DNA from: UBA3537 sp965658025
GTDB lineage: Bacteria; Bacteroidota; Bacteroidia; Flavobacteriales; Flavobacteriaceae
Direction: 5' to 3'
NCBI GenBank assembly: GCA_965658025.1
Contig: CBFHQL010000034.1
Location: 1-11,228 of the forward strand
DNA: 11,228 nucleotides
The translations under genes and the position numbers were made by a program. The notes below the pieces were generated by a model. It worked only from the letters and a program-made list of their open reading frames with translations, was not told the origin of the DNA and ran no database searches. Numbering within the stretch: the stretch's first letter is position 1; the number at the start of each line of letters is the position of its first letter. This document shows positions 1-6,369 of this stretch, piece by piece.

Positions 1-259
1 AACGGAAAGCAGTTACATTTTCTAATGCTCCAGCCATAGCCGCGTCGCGCATGTACCAGTAGTGTACTGCTGCGATAAATGTAATTAAACCAGAAACTAA
101 AACAGATGATCTCCATTTTTTGTCAAATTGGTTTAATGATAAGAAAAAGAAAGCAGAAGCTGCCATCATAGCCATACATCCTATAAAGAATGTGAAATTC
201 ACTGGGTCGTTAACGTTACCAGTAACGTCTGCGACAAGTGGTAAGAATAAATTTGTCAT
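1..259 (-). CDS. Proteorhodopsin, 5' part (86 codons, continues past the left edge)
   Basis: Light-driven retinal-binding ion pump of the inner membrane, most likely a proton pump of the proteorhodopsin family. Only the N-terminal 86 residues are present: a short leader, helix A (about residues 20-41), then helix B (about 52-70). The segment FFFLSLNQFDKKW followed by SGLITFIAAVHYWYMR aligns by eye with green proteorhodopsin VFFFVERDRVSAKW and SGLVTGIAFWHYMYMR. His66 matches the His that hydrogen-bonds the Schiff-base counterion in proteorhodopsins, and the last visible residue, Arg86, sits where the conserved helix-C Arg is expected. The spectral-tuning residue and pump motif lie outside the window, so colour and ion cannot be read. 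The His-bearing helix B and overall fit argue against the sodium-pumping rhodopsin group. Many Phe and Tyr codons end in C, as in highly expressed genes. Divergent from blh, which makes its chromophore. Confidence 0.93.
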   Translation of the reverse strand, partial: MTNLFLPLVADVTGNVNDPVNFTFFIGCMAMMAASAFFFLSLNQFDKKWRSSVLVSGLITFIAAVHYWYMRDAAMAGALENVTAFR

Positions 260-280
260 TTTTCTAAAAATTTTGTTAGT

Positions 281-294
281 TTTGTTTAAACAAA
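281..294. promoter_or_regulatory. 14-bp perfect palindrome in the rhodopsin/blh intergenic region
   Basis: TTTGTTTAAACAAA is its own reverse complement. It covers the last four bases of the rhodopsin -7 box and the expected transcription start, a position typical for a repressor or dual-function operator. The binding protein is unknown. Its arm TTTAAACAAA is also one copy of a two-copy direct repeat. Confidence 0.4.
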
Positions 295-315
295 TGTATC
301 AATTTTTTAGACAAA
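285..315. repeat. Direct repeat TTTARACAAA, two copies 21 bp apart
   Basis: TTTAAACAAA (285-294) and TTTAGACAAA (306-315) differ at one base and start 21 bp apart, two turns of the helix, so both would face the same side. Read on the minus strand, one copy overlaps the rhodopsin -7 box and the other occupies the -33 region. This suits a regulator touching the core promoter, for example a MerR/CarH-type protein that binds tandem repeats, but that identity is inference only. Confidence 0.4.
291..298 (-). promoter_or_regulatory. Putative -7 promoter box for proteorhodopsin
   Basis: On the minus strand this reads TACATTTG, a full match to the Bacteroidota -7 consensus TAnnTTTG, and it lies 31 bp upstream of the rhodopsin ATG, implying a short leader of about 20-25 nt. 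No TTG lies at the usual distance upstream; the nearest have spacers of 13 and 24 bp. The promoter may therefore need an activator. The assignment is from consensus only. Confidence 0.55.
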
Positions 316-323
316 TCATTGTC
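310..323. promoter_or_regulatory. Inverted repeat GACAA-N4-TTGTC between rhodopsin and blh
   Basis: A perfect 5-bp inverted repeat with a 4-bp centre overlaps the distal copy of the TTTARACAAA repeat and lies 46 bp upstream of the blh ATG. It could be an operator for either gene. Short inverted repeats arise easily in A/T-rich DNA, so support is weak. Confidence 0.25.
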
Positions 324-369
324 AATTCTGCTTTTTTTTGTTTCAAAACTGATTATTTAACAATTATTT

Positions 370-1257
370 ATGAAAAAAATTTACAGATTCTCAATCGTTT
401 CAAGCTTCCTTGGATTGTGGATTACCACCTTATTTCCAGAAGATTTTGAGTTGGTTTTGGGATTTTTTCTCATTTTCACTTTTGGTATGATCCATGGATC
501 CAATGATATTTTAATAATTAACACGTTAACAAAAAAATCTAATTTTCATTTTTTTAAAATTCTCCTCACCTATCTTCTTGTTGTATCTGGAGCAGTGCTT
601 ATTTTTTATTGGATACCTAGTTTGGCCCTAGTGTTATTTATTTGCTTTAGTGCATATCATTTTGGTGAACAACATTGGCAAGAAAGTTTAACAACAATCA
701 AAAAAGTTCCAAAAAGACTTTATTTCTTTGGTTATGGATTATTTATCTTGTTTATGGTGTTTTATTTTAATGATGAGCAAGTAAAAATGATCGTCAATGA
801 AATTGCGAATATCAAACTCAATCAACTATACGCCAAAGAATTATTATTGATTCTGGGAGGTTCAATACTTATATTCTTGACTATTGCGTTACGTCAGAAA
901 AAAATTGAACGAGCAACAATTGCAAAAGAACTATTTACGCTTTTTGTATTGACAATCATTTTTAAATCTTCTTCATTAATCTGGGGATTCACCATATATT
1001 TCATCATATGGCACAGTATTCCTTCGTTATTGGAGCAAATCAGTTTTGCCTATGGAGATTTAAAAGGCCCACACATCTTAAAATATACCAAAGCTGCCCT
1101 TCCCTATTGGCTGGTTTCCTTACTTGGTATGGGGCTGCTTTATTTTGCTTTTGAAGATGAAAAGCATTTTCAAAGCTTATTTTTTGCGTTTATTGCCGCT
1201 GTGACCTTTCCACATGCAATTGTGATGCTGAAAATGTTTTCCAATAAAAACATTTAA
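370..1257 (+). CDS. blh: Brp/Blh family beta-carotene 15,15'-dioxygenase
   Basis: Membrane enzyme that cleaves beta-carotene at the central double bond to two molecules of all-trans retinal, the chromophore of the divergent proteorhodopsin. The 295-residue protein is strongly hydrophobic with about eight membrane segments and has the family's conserved His motifs: GMIHGSND (His42), YHFGEQHW (His97, His102), WHSIPSLLEQ (His215) and FPHAIVM (His282). These are the likely iron ligands. Length fits the bacterial Blh family (about 270-310). The ATG at 370 is the first usable start after the gap and is preceded by A/T-rich sequence rather than a Shine-Dalgarno, normal for this phylum. Phe codons are mainly TTT and the gene is very A/T-rich, unlike the rhodopsin gene, consistent with low expression of an enzyme against high expression of a pump. 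Its product supplies retinal only if lycopene cyclase and the other crt genes lie elsewhere in the genome. Confidence 0.93.
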   Translation: MKKIYRFSIVSSFLGLWITTLFPEDFELVLGFFLIFTFGMIHGSNDILIINTLTKKSNFHFFKILLTYLLVVSGAVLIFYWIPSLALVLFICFSAYHFGEQHWQESLTTIKKVPKRLYFFGYGLFILFMVFYFNDEQVKMIVNEIANIKLNQLYAKELLLILGGSILIFLTIALRQKKIERATIAKELFTLFVLTIIFKSSSLIWGFTIYFIIWHSIPSLLEQISFAYGDLKGPHILKYTKAALPYWLVSLLGMGLLYFAFEDEKHFQSLFFAFIAAVTFPHAIVMLKMFSNKNI

Positions 1258-1276
1258 ATTGAAATATATTCACAAA

Positions 1277-1311
1277 AAAAAGCACAATCACTACTGGCGA
1301 TTGTGCTTTTT
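1277..1311. terminator. Bidirectional intrinsic terminator between blh and dnaK
   Basis: A perfect 13-bp stem AAAAAGCACAATC / GATTGTGCTTTTT surrounds the 9-base loop ACTACTGGC. The stem carries an A tract on the left and a T tract on the right, so it can end rightward blh transcripts (stop at 1257) and leftward dnaK transcripts (stop at 1329). Confidence 0.9.
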
Positions 1312-1328
1312 AGTTGACAAATTTATGT

Positions 1329-3230
1329 TTATTTCACTTCTTCGAAATCAACATCTTCAACGTTGTCGCCCTCAGCTTGAGCATCTGAACCTGGTTCTGA
1401 GCCAGCCCCACCAGCCGCTTGGGCATCTTGTTGCGCTTTATACATTTCCTCACTGGCAACTTTCCATGCTTCGTTGATTTTTTCTAAAGCAGGGTCGATC
1501 ACCGCAAGGTCTTTGGTCTCATATGCTTTTTTCAATTCTTCTAAAGCAGTTTCAATTGGTTGTTTTTTATCATCGGATAATTTATCACCAAATTCTTTGA
1601 GTTGCTTTTCAGTTTGAAAAATCATCGCATCAGCACTGTTGAGCTTATCCGCAGTTTCTTTTGCTTTTGCATCTGCTTCAGCATTGGCTTCAGCATCTTG
1701 CTTCATTTTTTCGATTTCTTCTTCTGTCAATCCAGATGAAGCTTCAATACGAATATCTTGAGATTTATTTGTTGCTTTGTCTGTTGCAGAAACTTTAATG
1801 ATTCCATTGGCATCAATATCAAAAGTCACTTCAATTTGAGGAACTCCACGTTGTGCTGGTGGAATACCGTCCAAATGGAAACGCCCAATAGTTTTGTTGT
1901 CTCCAGCCATAGCACGTTCTCCTTGTAGTACATGAATTTCTACAGAGGGTTGATTGTCCGCAGCAGTAGAAAACACCTGTGATTTCTTGGTAGGAATGGT
2001 TGTGTTGGCTTCAATTAATTTAGTCATCACATTACCCATGGTTTCAATACCAAGAGAAAGTGGAGTTACATCCAAAAGCAGTACATCTTTGACATCACCA
2101 GTAAGTACACCACCTTGAATGGCAGCACCAACGGCCACAACCTCATCAGGGTTAACACCTTTATTTGGCTTTTTGCCAAAAAATTGTTCAACAGCATCCT
2201 GAACAGCAGGAATACGTGTAGATCCACCAACCAAAATAATTTCGTCAATATCACTTTTCGACAACCCAGCAGCTTTTAGGGCTGTTTCACATGGTTTGAT
2301 TGTACGCTTTACGAGGTCGTCAATCAATTGTTCAAACTTCGCACGAGATAATGTACGTACCAAGTGTTTTGGACCACTAGCTGTAGCAGTTACATATGGT
2401 AAATTGATTTCTGTCTGTGCAGAAGACGATAATTCTATTTTGGCTTTTTCAGCAGCTTCTTTCAAACGCTGAAGTGCCATAGGGTCTTTTCTAAGGTCTA
2501 TACTTTCATCTTTGTTAAACTCTTCTGCCAACCAGTTGATGATTTTTTCATCAACATCATCACCTCCAAGGTGGGTATCTCCATCTGTAGCAAGTACTTC
2601 AAAAACACCGTCACCAAGTTCCAGAATAGAAACATCGTGAGTACCACCACCAAAATCAAAAACAACTATGGTTTGGTCTTTTCCTTTTTTATCTAATCCA
2701 TAGGCCAATGCCGCAGCTGTGGGTTCATTGATGATTCTACGGACTTTTAATCCTGCAATTTCTCCAGCTTCTTTTGTGGCTTGACGCTGTGCATCATTAA
2801 AGTATGCTGGAACAGTTACAACTGCTTCGCTAACTTCTTGATCTAAAAACTCTTCAGCAGTTTTTTTCATTTTTTGAAGTACCATGGCCGAAAGTTCCTG
2901 TGGCGTATACAAACGTCCATCGATATCGACACGAGGCGTGTCATTATCCCCTTTTACAACTTTGTATGGAACACGTCCTACTTCTTGTTTAGATTCAGAA
3001 AACTTATTCCCCATGAATCGCTTAATGGAGTAGACTGTTTTTTCTGGATTTGTTACCGCTTGACGCTTAGCAGGATCCCCAACTTTGATTTCACCACCTT
3101 CTACAAAAGCAATCACAGAAGGAGTTGTACGGCGACCTTCAGCATTTGTGATGACTACAGGCTCATTACCTTCCATTACTGAAACACATGAGTTGGTTGT
3201 TCCTAAATCGATTCCAATTATTTTACTCAT
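1329..3230 (-). CDS. dnaK: Molecular chaperone DnaK (Hsp70)
   Basis: Cytoplasmic ATP-dependent chaperone that works with DnaJ and GrpE in folding and stress recovery. The 633-residue protein starts with the phosphate-1 motif GIDLGTTNSCV (about residues 6-16), followed by PAYFNDAQRQAT, the INEPTAAALAYG connect motif, phosphate-2 FDFGGGTHDVSIL, the adenosine motif LVGGSTRIPAV and the interdomain linker VLLLDVTPLSLG. A substrate-binding beta domain and helical lid follow, with a Gly/Ser/Ala-rich acidic tail ending VEDVDFEEVK, typical of full-length DnaK. His in GGGTHD, where many DnaKs have Phe, appears to be a lineage variant. No dnaJ or grpE is adjacent; the gene stands alone, divergent from panB, with an inverted repeat in the gap that may be its stress operator. 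The ATG at 3230 gives the canonical MSKIIGIDLG start. Confidence 0.98.
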   Translation of the reverse strand: MSKIIGIDLGTTNSCVSVMEGNEPVVITNAEGRRTTPSVIAFVEGGEIKVGDPAKRQAVTNPEKTVYSIKRFMGNKFSESKQEVGRVPYKVVKGDNDTPRVDIDGRLYTPQELSAMVLQKMKKTAEEFLDQEVSEAVVTVPAYFNDAQRQATKEAGEIAGLKVRRIINEPTAAALAYGLDKKGKDQTIVVFDFGGGTHDVSILELGDGVFEVLATDGDTHLGGDDVDEKIINWLAEEFNKDESIDLRKDPMALQRLKEAAEKAKIELSSSAQTEINLPYVTATASGPKHLVRTLSRAKFEQLIDDLVKRTIKPCETALKAAGLSKSDIDEIILVGGSTRIPAVQDAVEQFFGKKPNKGVNPDEVVAVGAAIQGGVLTGDVKDVLLLDVTPLSLGIETMGNVMTKLIEANTTIPTKKSQVFSTAADNQPSVEIHVLQGERAMAGDNKTIGRFHLDGIPPAQRGVPQIEVTFDIDANGIIKVSATDKATNKSQDIRIEASSGLTEEEIEKMKQDAEANAEADAKAKETADKLNSADAMIFQTEKQLKEFGDKLSDDKKQPIETALEELKKAYETKDLAVIDPALEKINEAWKVASEEMYKAQQDAQAAGGAGSEPGSDAQAEGDNVEDVDFEEVK

Positions 3231-3294
3231 AATTTATAGTGTTATTTTAATTGTTTTATATTTTATACATCAATTATCTGTCAATCATTATGCC

Positions 3295-3321
3295 ATGACA
3301 CAAAATATGACAAGGTGTCAT
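3295..3321. promoter_or_regulatory. Inverted repeat in the dnaK/panB divergent promoter region
   Basis: ATGACAC (3295-3301) and GTGTCAT (3315-3321) form a perfect 7-bp inverted repeat with a 13-bp spacer. A third ATGACA copy lies within the spacer (3307-3312). It is 65 bp upstream of dnaK and 49 bp upstream of panB. It does not match the CIRCE sequence recognised by HrcA. A stress-regulator operator for dnaK is the simplest reading but is not shown by the sequence. Confidence 0.4.
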
Positions 3322-3326
3322 AATAT

Positions 3327-3334
3327 TACATTTC
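3327..3334 (+). promoter_or_regulatory. Weak -7-like box for panB
   Basis: TACATTTC matches the Bacteroidota -7 consensus TAnnTTTG at all but the last base and lies 36 bp upstream of the panB ATG. No TTG is suitably placed upstream. The inverted repeat at 3295-3321 ends just before it. Tentative. Confidence 0.25.
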
Positions 3335-3369
3335 TTTTTCACTATTTTTACCAAAAATATTAGGACTAT

Positions 3370-4185
3370 ATGGCAAACAAAAAAGAATATAAACGCGTAA
3401 CCGTCAAGTCTTTAGTGGAGATGAAAGCTGCGAAAGAAAAAATTTCAATGCTTACCGCGTACGATTACACTACAGCCAAAATTGTGGACGGTGCAGGTGT
3501 TGATGTAATCCTTGTGGGTGACTCGGCGAGTAATGTCATGGCCGGACACGAAACAACCTTGCCCATTACTTTAGATCAAATGATTTATCATGCATCTTCT
3601 GTAGTTCGCGCCATCGATCGTGCACTCGTGGTGGTCGATTTGCCTTTTGGAACCTACCAAAGTGATTCAAAAAAAGCATTGCGTTCTGCAATTCGCATCA
3701 TGAAAGAAAGTGGTGGACATGCTGTAAAATTAGAAGGTGGCAAGGAAATTAAAGACTCCATAAAAAAGATACTTAATGCTGGAATTCCTGTCATGGGACA
3801 CCTTGGGCTTACTCCGCAATCTATTTATAAATTTGGTACTTACACTGTTCGTGCCAAAGAACAACAAGAAGCCATGCAACTTATTGAAGATGCAAAAATG
3901 TTGGAACGTGTGGGGTGTTTTGCACTTGTTCTTGAGAAAATCCCTGCTAAACTAGCCAAAAAAGTTGCCGAAAGTATCAGCATACCTGTTATTGGAATCG
4001 GTGCTGGTGCAGACGTCGATGGACAGGTTTTAGTACTTCATGATATGATTGGAATGACACATGAATTTAATCCACGATTCCTAAGGCGATACATGAATTT
4101 GTTTGAATCCATGACAAATGCCATAAGTCAATACGTCAATGATGTAAAGTCATCTGATTTTCCAAACGCTGACGAGCAATACTAA
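3370..4185 (+). CDS. panB: 3-methyl-2-oxobutanoate hydroxymethyltransferase (ketopantoate hydroxymethyltransferase)
   Basis: First committed enzyme of pantothenate and coenzyme A synthesis: it transfers a hydroxymethyl group from 5,10-methylenetetrahydrofolate to 3-methyl-2-oxobutanoate to give ketopantoate. The protein is a cytoplasmic TIM barrel of 271 residues, the usual length. Visible motifs are LTAYDYTTA (29-37), VGDSASNVMAGHETTLP (49-65) with metal ligand Asp51, VVDLPFGTYQ with Asp90, VKLEGG with Glu122, MGHLGLTPQS (142-151), the catalytic-region VLEKIPAKLA with Glu189, and IPVIGIGAG (205-213). The residue roles are those known for the family. It is the first gene of a run in which rluA-like and aldehyde dehydrogenase genes follow at 2-bp gaps. 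No panC or panD is nearby, so the pathway is scattered in this genome. Confidence 0.97.
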   Translation: MANKKEYKRVTVKSLVEMKAAKEKISMLTAYDYTTAKIVDGAGVDVILVGDSASNVMAGHETTLPITLDQMIYHASSVVRAIDRALVVVDLPFGTYQSDSKKALRSAIRIMKESGGHAVKLEGGKEIKDSIKKILNAGIPVMGHLGLTPQSIYKFGTYTVRAKEQQEAMQLIEDAKMLERVGCFALVLEKIPAKLAKKVAESISIPVIGIGAGADVDGQVLVLHDMIGMTHEFNPRFLRRYMNLFESMTNAISQYVNDVKSSDFPNADEQY

Positions 4186-4187
4186 TC

Positions 4188-4892
4188 ATGTCCAGAGTTG
4201 TCACAAATGCGTCTAATGTACTGGTGTTATATGAGGACAATCACCTCATAGCAATCAACAAACGTGTTGGTGACATCGTACAAGGCGATAAAACCAATGA
4301 CCCTCCGCTTTCAGAAATTGTTAAGGAATACCTCAAACAAAAATATAACAAACCTGGTGCAGTGTTTTTAGGAGTTGTTCATCGTTTGGATCGACCAACT
4401 TCAGGATTGGTGATTTTTGCGAAAACATCCAAAGCATTGAAACGCATGAATCAATTGTTTTTCGATAAAAAAATTGACAAAACCTATTGGGCGCTGGTAA
4501 AAAATACTCCACAACAACAAAAAGACACCTTGACCCATTGGTTGAAAAAAAATCCAAAAACAAACACTACTAAAGTTTATCCCAAAGAAGTTAAAGACAG
4601 TAAAAAAGCTATTTTACACTACAAAATACTATTGAAATTACAGCGCTATTCGCTGTTAGAAATAAAGTTAGAAACAGGTCGATCCCATCAAATTAGAAGC
4701 CAGATGGCGTATATTGGTAGTCCTATCAAAGGCGATTTGAAATATGGGGCCAAGCGCAGTAACACAGATGGCGGAATTCATTTGCATGCAAAAAAAGTAC
4801 AATTTATTCATCCTGTTTCAAAAGATTCCATTAGCATCAATGCTTCGCTACCAGATGAAGTATTGTGGAATGAATGCCTAAAAATGATTTAA
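4188..4892 (+). CDS. RluA-family pseudouridine synthase
   Basis: Converts specific uridines in rRNA or tRNA to pseudouridine in the cytoplasm. The 234-residue protein carries the RluA signature VVHRLDRPTSGLVIFAKT (63-80), in which Asp68 is the expected catalytic nucleophile, a preceding EDNHLIAINKR strand (16-26), and the later conserved GRSHQIRSQM motif followed by IKGDLKYG. There is no N-terminal S4 RNA-binding domain, so it is closer to the short RluA/TruC-like members than to RluC or RluD. Which RNA and position it modifies cannot be told from the sequence. The start lies 2 bp after the panB stop, implying co-transcription and translational coupling. The mixture of functions suggests convenience of expression rather than a shared pathway. 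Confidence 0.92.
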   Translation: MSRVVTNASNVLVLYEDNHLIAINKRVGDIVQGDKTNDPPLSEIVKEYLKQKYNKPGAVFLGVVHRLDRPTSGLVIFAKTSKALKRMNQLFFDKKIDKTYWALVKNTPQQQKDTLTHWLKKNPKTNTTKVYPKEVKDSKKAILHYKILLKLQRYSLLEIKLETGRSHQIRSQMAYIGSPIKGDLKYGAKRSNTDGGIHLHAKKVQFIHPVSKDSISINASLPDEVLWNECLKMI

Positions 4893-4894
4893 TT

Positions 4895-6274
4895 ATGACA
4901 GAACTAAAACAACTCATAGAGCAACAAAAAGTATTTTTTAATACTGGAAAAACAAGAGATTTGTCGTTTGTAAAATCAATCTTGATTCAGCTTAAAAAAA
5001 GCATTTTAAAGAATGAAGAAGCTATATTTGAAGCGCTGCACAAGGACTTTAAAAAATCTAAATTTGAAAGCTATTTCAGTGAAATCGGAATTTTGATCTC
5101 GGAGATTGACATGACGCTCAAAAATTTGAACGCATGGACAAAACCCAAAAAAGTACGCGCCGCTGCGCTTAACTTCCCTTCCAGAGACTATATCTACAGC
5201 GAACCTTATGGGCAAGTTTTAATCATTGCCCCATGGAATTATCCTTTTCAATTGGCTATTGCTCCCGCAATTTCGGCCATAGCAGCTGGAAATACGGTCG
5301 TTTTAAAACCCAGTGAACTAACAAGTCATACCGCTCAAATCATTGAAGACATCTTATCAGAAATATTTGACAAAGCGCACCTTTGTGTGGTTCAAGGTGG
5401 AATTCCAGAAACAACAGCGCTGCTCAACGAACGATGGGACTATATATTCTTTACGGGAAGTGTTCCTGTAGGGAAAATTGTAGCCAAGGCCGCTGCACAG
5501 TATATGACCCCTGTTACTCTCGAACTGGGAGGCAAAAATCCTTGTATCATTGATGATAGTGTTGACCTAAAATTAATAGCTAGACGCTTGGTTTGGGGCA
5601 AATTCGTGAATGCGGGGCAAACATGTATTGCTCCAGATTACCTCATCGTAGAACACAGCATCAAAGCTAAGCTAATTGACCATTTAAAAACCGAAATTGT
5701 CAAGGCCTACGGTGAAGACCCTAAGACGTCAACAGATTATCCACGTATCGTCAATACGCGAAATTTGGAACGCCTTTCCGAAATGCTTCAAGGCGTAAAT
5801 GTGGTGCATGGAGGTCAAATTGATGCTGAAGACAATTATTTAGCCCCGACCTTAATAGATAACCCTGATTTGAACAGCAAACTTATGAAGGGTGAAATTT
5901 TTGGGCCCATTTTACCCATTTTGAGTTATGCAACAAAAGAAGATATTGAGTCTATTGTAAATCGCTACGAAAAGCCATTGGGTTTTTATGTGTTTTCAAA
6001 TAGAATAAAATTCTACAAAGCACTCATAAAAAAATACAGTTTTGGTGGTGGCGCGGTAAATGATACCATGATCCATTTTGGAAACCCAAGATTGCCTTTT
6101 GGTGGGGTTGGCGAAAGCGGTATTGGCGCATACCACGGACGACTCGGATTTGATACATTTTCACACAAAAAAGGCATTACTATTAAAGCCAATTGGTTGG
6201 ATATTCCTTTGCGTTATGCACCCTATACAAATAAGCTAAAAAAGATTAAAAAGGCCTTTAAATGGTTGGGCTAA
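4895..6274 (+). CDS. Aldehyde dehydrogenase, class 3 (ALDH3-like)
   Basis: NAD(P)-dependent oxidation of an aldehyde to the acid. With the chosen start the protein has 459 residues, the size of ALDH3 enzymes. It shows IIAPWNYPFQL with Asn114, the nucleotide-site GNTVVLKPSE (132-141), FFTGSVPVGK (185-194), general-base Glu210 in TLELGGKNP, the catalytic Cys244 in GQTCIAPDY, EIFGPILP (334-341) and the ALDH3-type C-terminus HFGNPRLPFGGVGESGIGAY. An in-frame ATG at 4874 would add MPKNDLI inside the upstream coding region. The ATG at 4895 is 2 bp after the upstream stop, matches the panB-rluA spacing and is preferred. The basic tail KLKKIKKAFKWLG might touch the membrane, as in fatty-aldehyde enzymes. 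Substrate is unknown; long-chain or lipid-peroxidation aldehydes are typical for the class. Confidence 0.93.
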   Translation: MTELKQLIEQQKVFFNTGKTRDLSFVKSILIQLKKSILKNEEAIFEALHKDFKKSKFESYFSEIGILISEIDMTLKNLNAWTKPKKVRAAALNFPSRDYIYSEPYGQVLIIAPWNYPFQLAIAPAISAIAAGNTVVLKPSELTSHTAQIIEDILSEIFDKAHLCVVQGGIPETTALLNERWDYIFFTGSVPVGKIVAKAAAQYMTPVTLELGGKNPCIIDDSVDLKLIARRLVWGKFVNAGQTCIAPDYLIVEHSIKAKLIDHLKTEIVKAYGEDPKTSTDYPRIVNTRNLERLSEMLQGVNVVHGGQIDAEDNYLAPTLIDNPDLNSKLMKGEIFGPILPILSYATKEDIESIVNRYEKPLGFYVFSNRIKFYKALIKKYSFGGGAVNDTMIHFGNPRLPFGGVGESGIGAYHGRLGFDTFSHKKGITIKANWLDIPLRYAPYTNKLKKIKKAFKWLG

Positions 6275-6288
6275 ATCTATAAAAAAGA

Positions 6289-6309
6289 ACTATAAGCTTT
6301 TCTTATAGT
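6289..6309. terminator. Hairpin between the convergent aldehyde dehydrogenase and comM genes
   Basis: ACTATAAG (6289-6296) pairs perfectly with CTTATAGT (6302-6309) across the 5-base loop CTTTT. No clear T tract follows directly, so it is a weak terminator candidate. A second A/T-rich hairpin, ATCAAT / ATTGAT (6311-6328), follows and is trailed by TTTT; the two together may end the transcripts meeting here. The rest of the 95-bp gap is plain A/T-rich DNA. Confidence 0.45.
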
Positions 6310-6369
6310 GATCAATTAAAATATTGATTTTCAATAGTTTATAATATTTATATAAAGTTTTAATTTAAT

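Noticed and set aside
120..449. A 109-residue rightward open frame crossing the rhodopsin start and the blh start
   Set aside because: It lies antisense to clear proteorhodopsin coding sequence and out of frame with blh, and its translation has no recognisable domain.
3280..3320. A sigma-32-like heat-shock promoter on the minus strand upstream of dnaK (CTTGTCA with a GCATAAT-like downstream box)
   Set aside because: The match to the -10 part is poor and Bacteroidota are generally thought to lack sigma-32, so it is more likely a by-product of the inverted repeat.
4874..4894. An earlier ATG for the aldehyde dehydrogenase inside the pseudouridine synthase gene
   Set aside because: It adds seven residues without family similarity; the ATG at 4895 repeats the 2-bp gap seen at the preceding junction.
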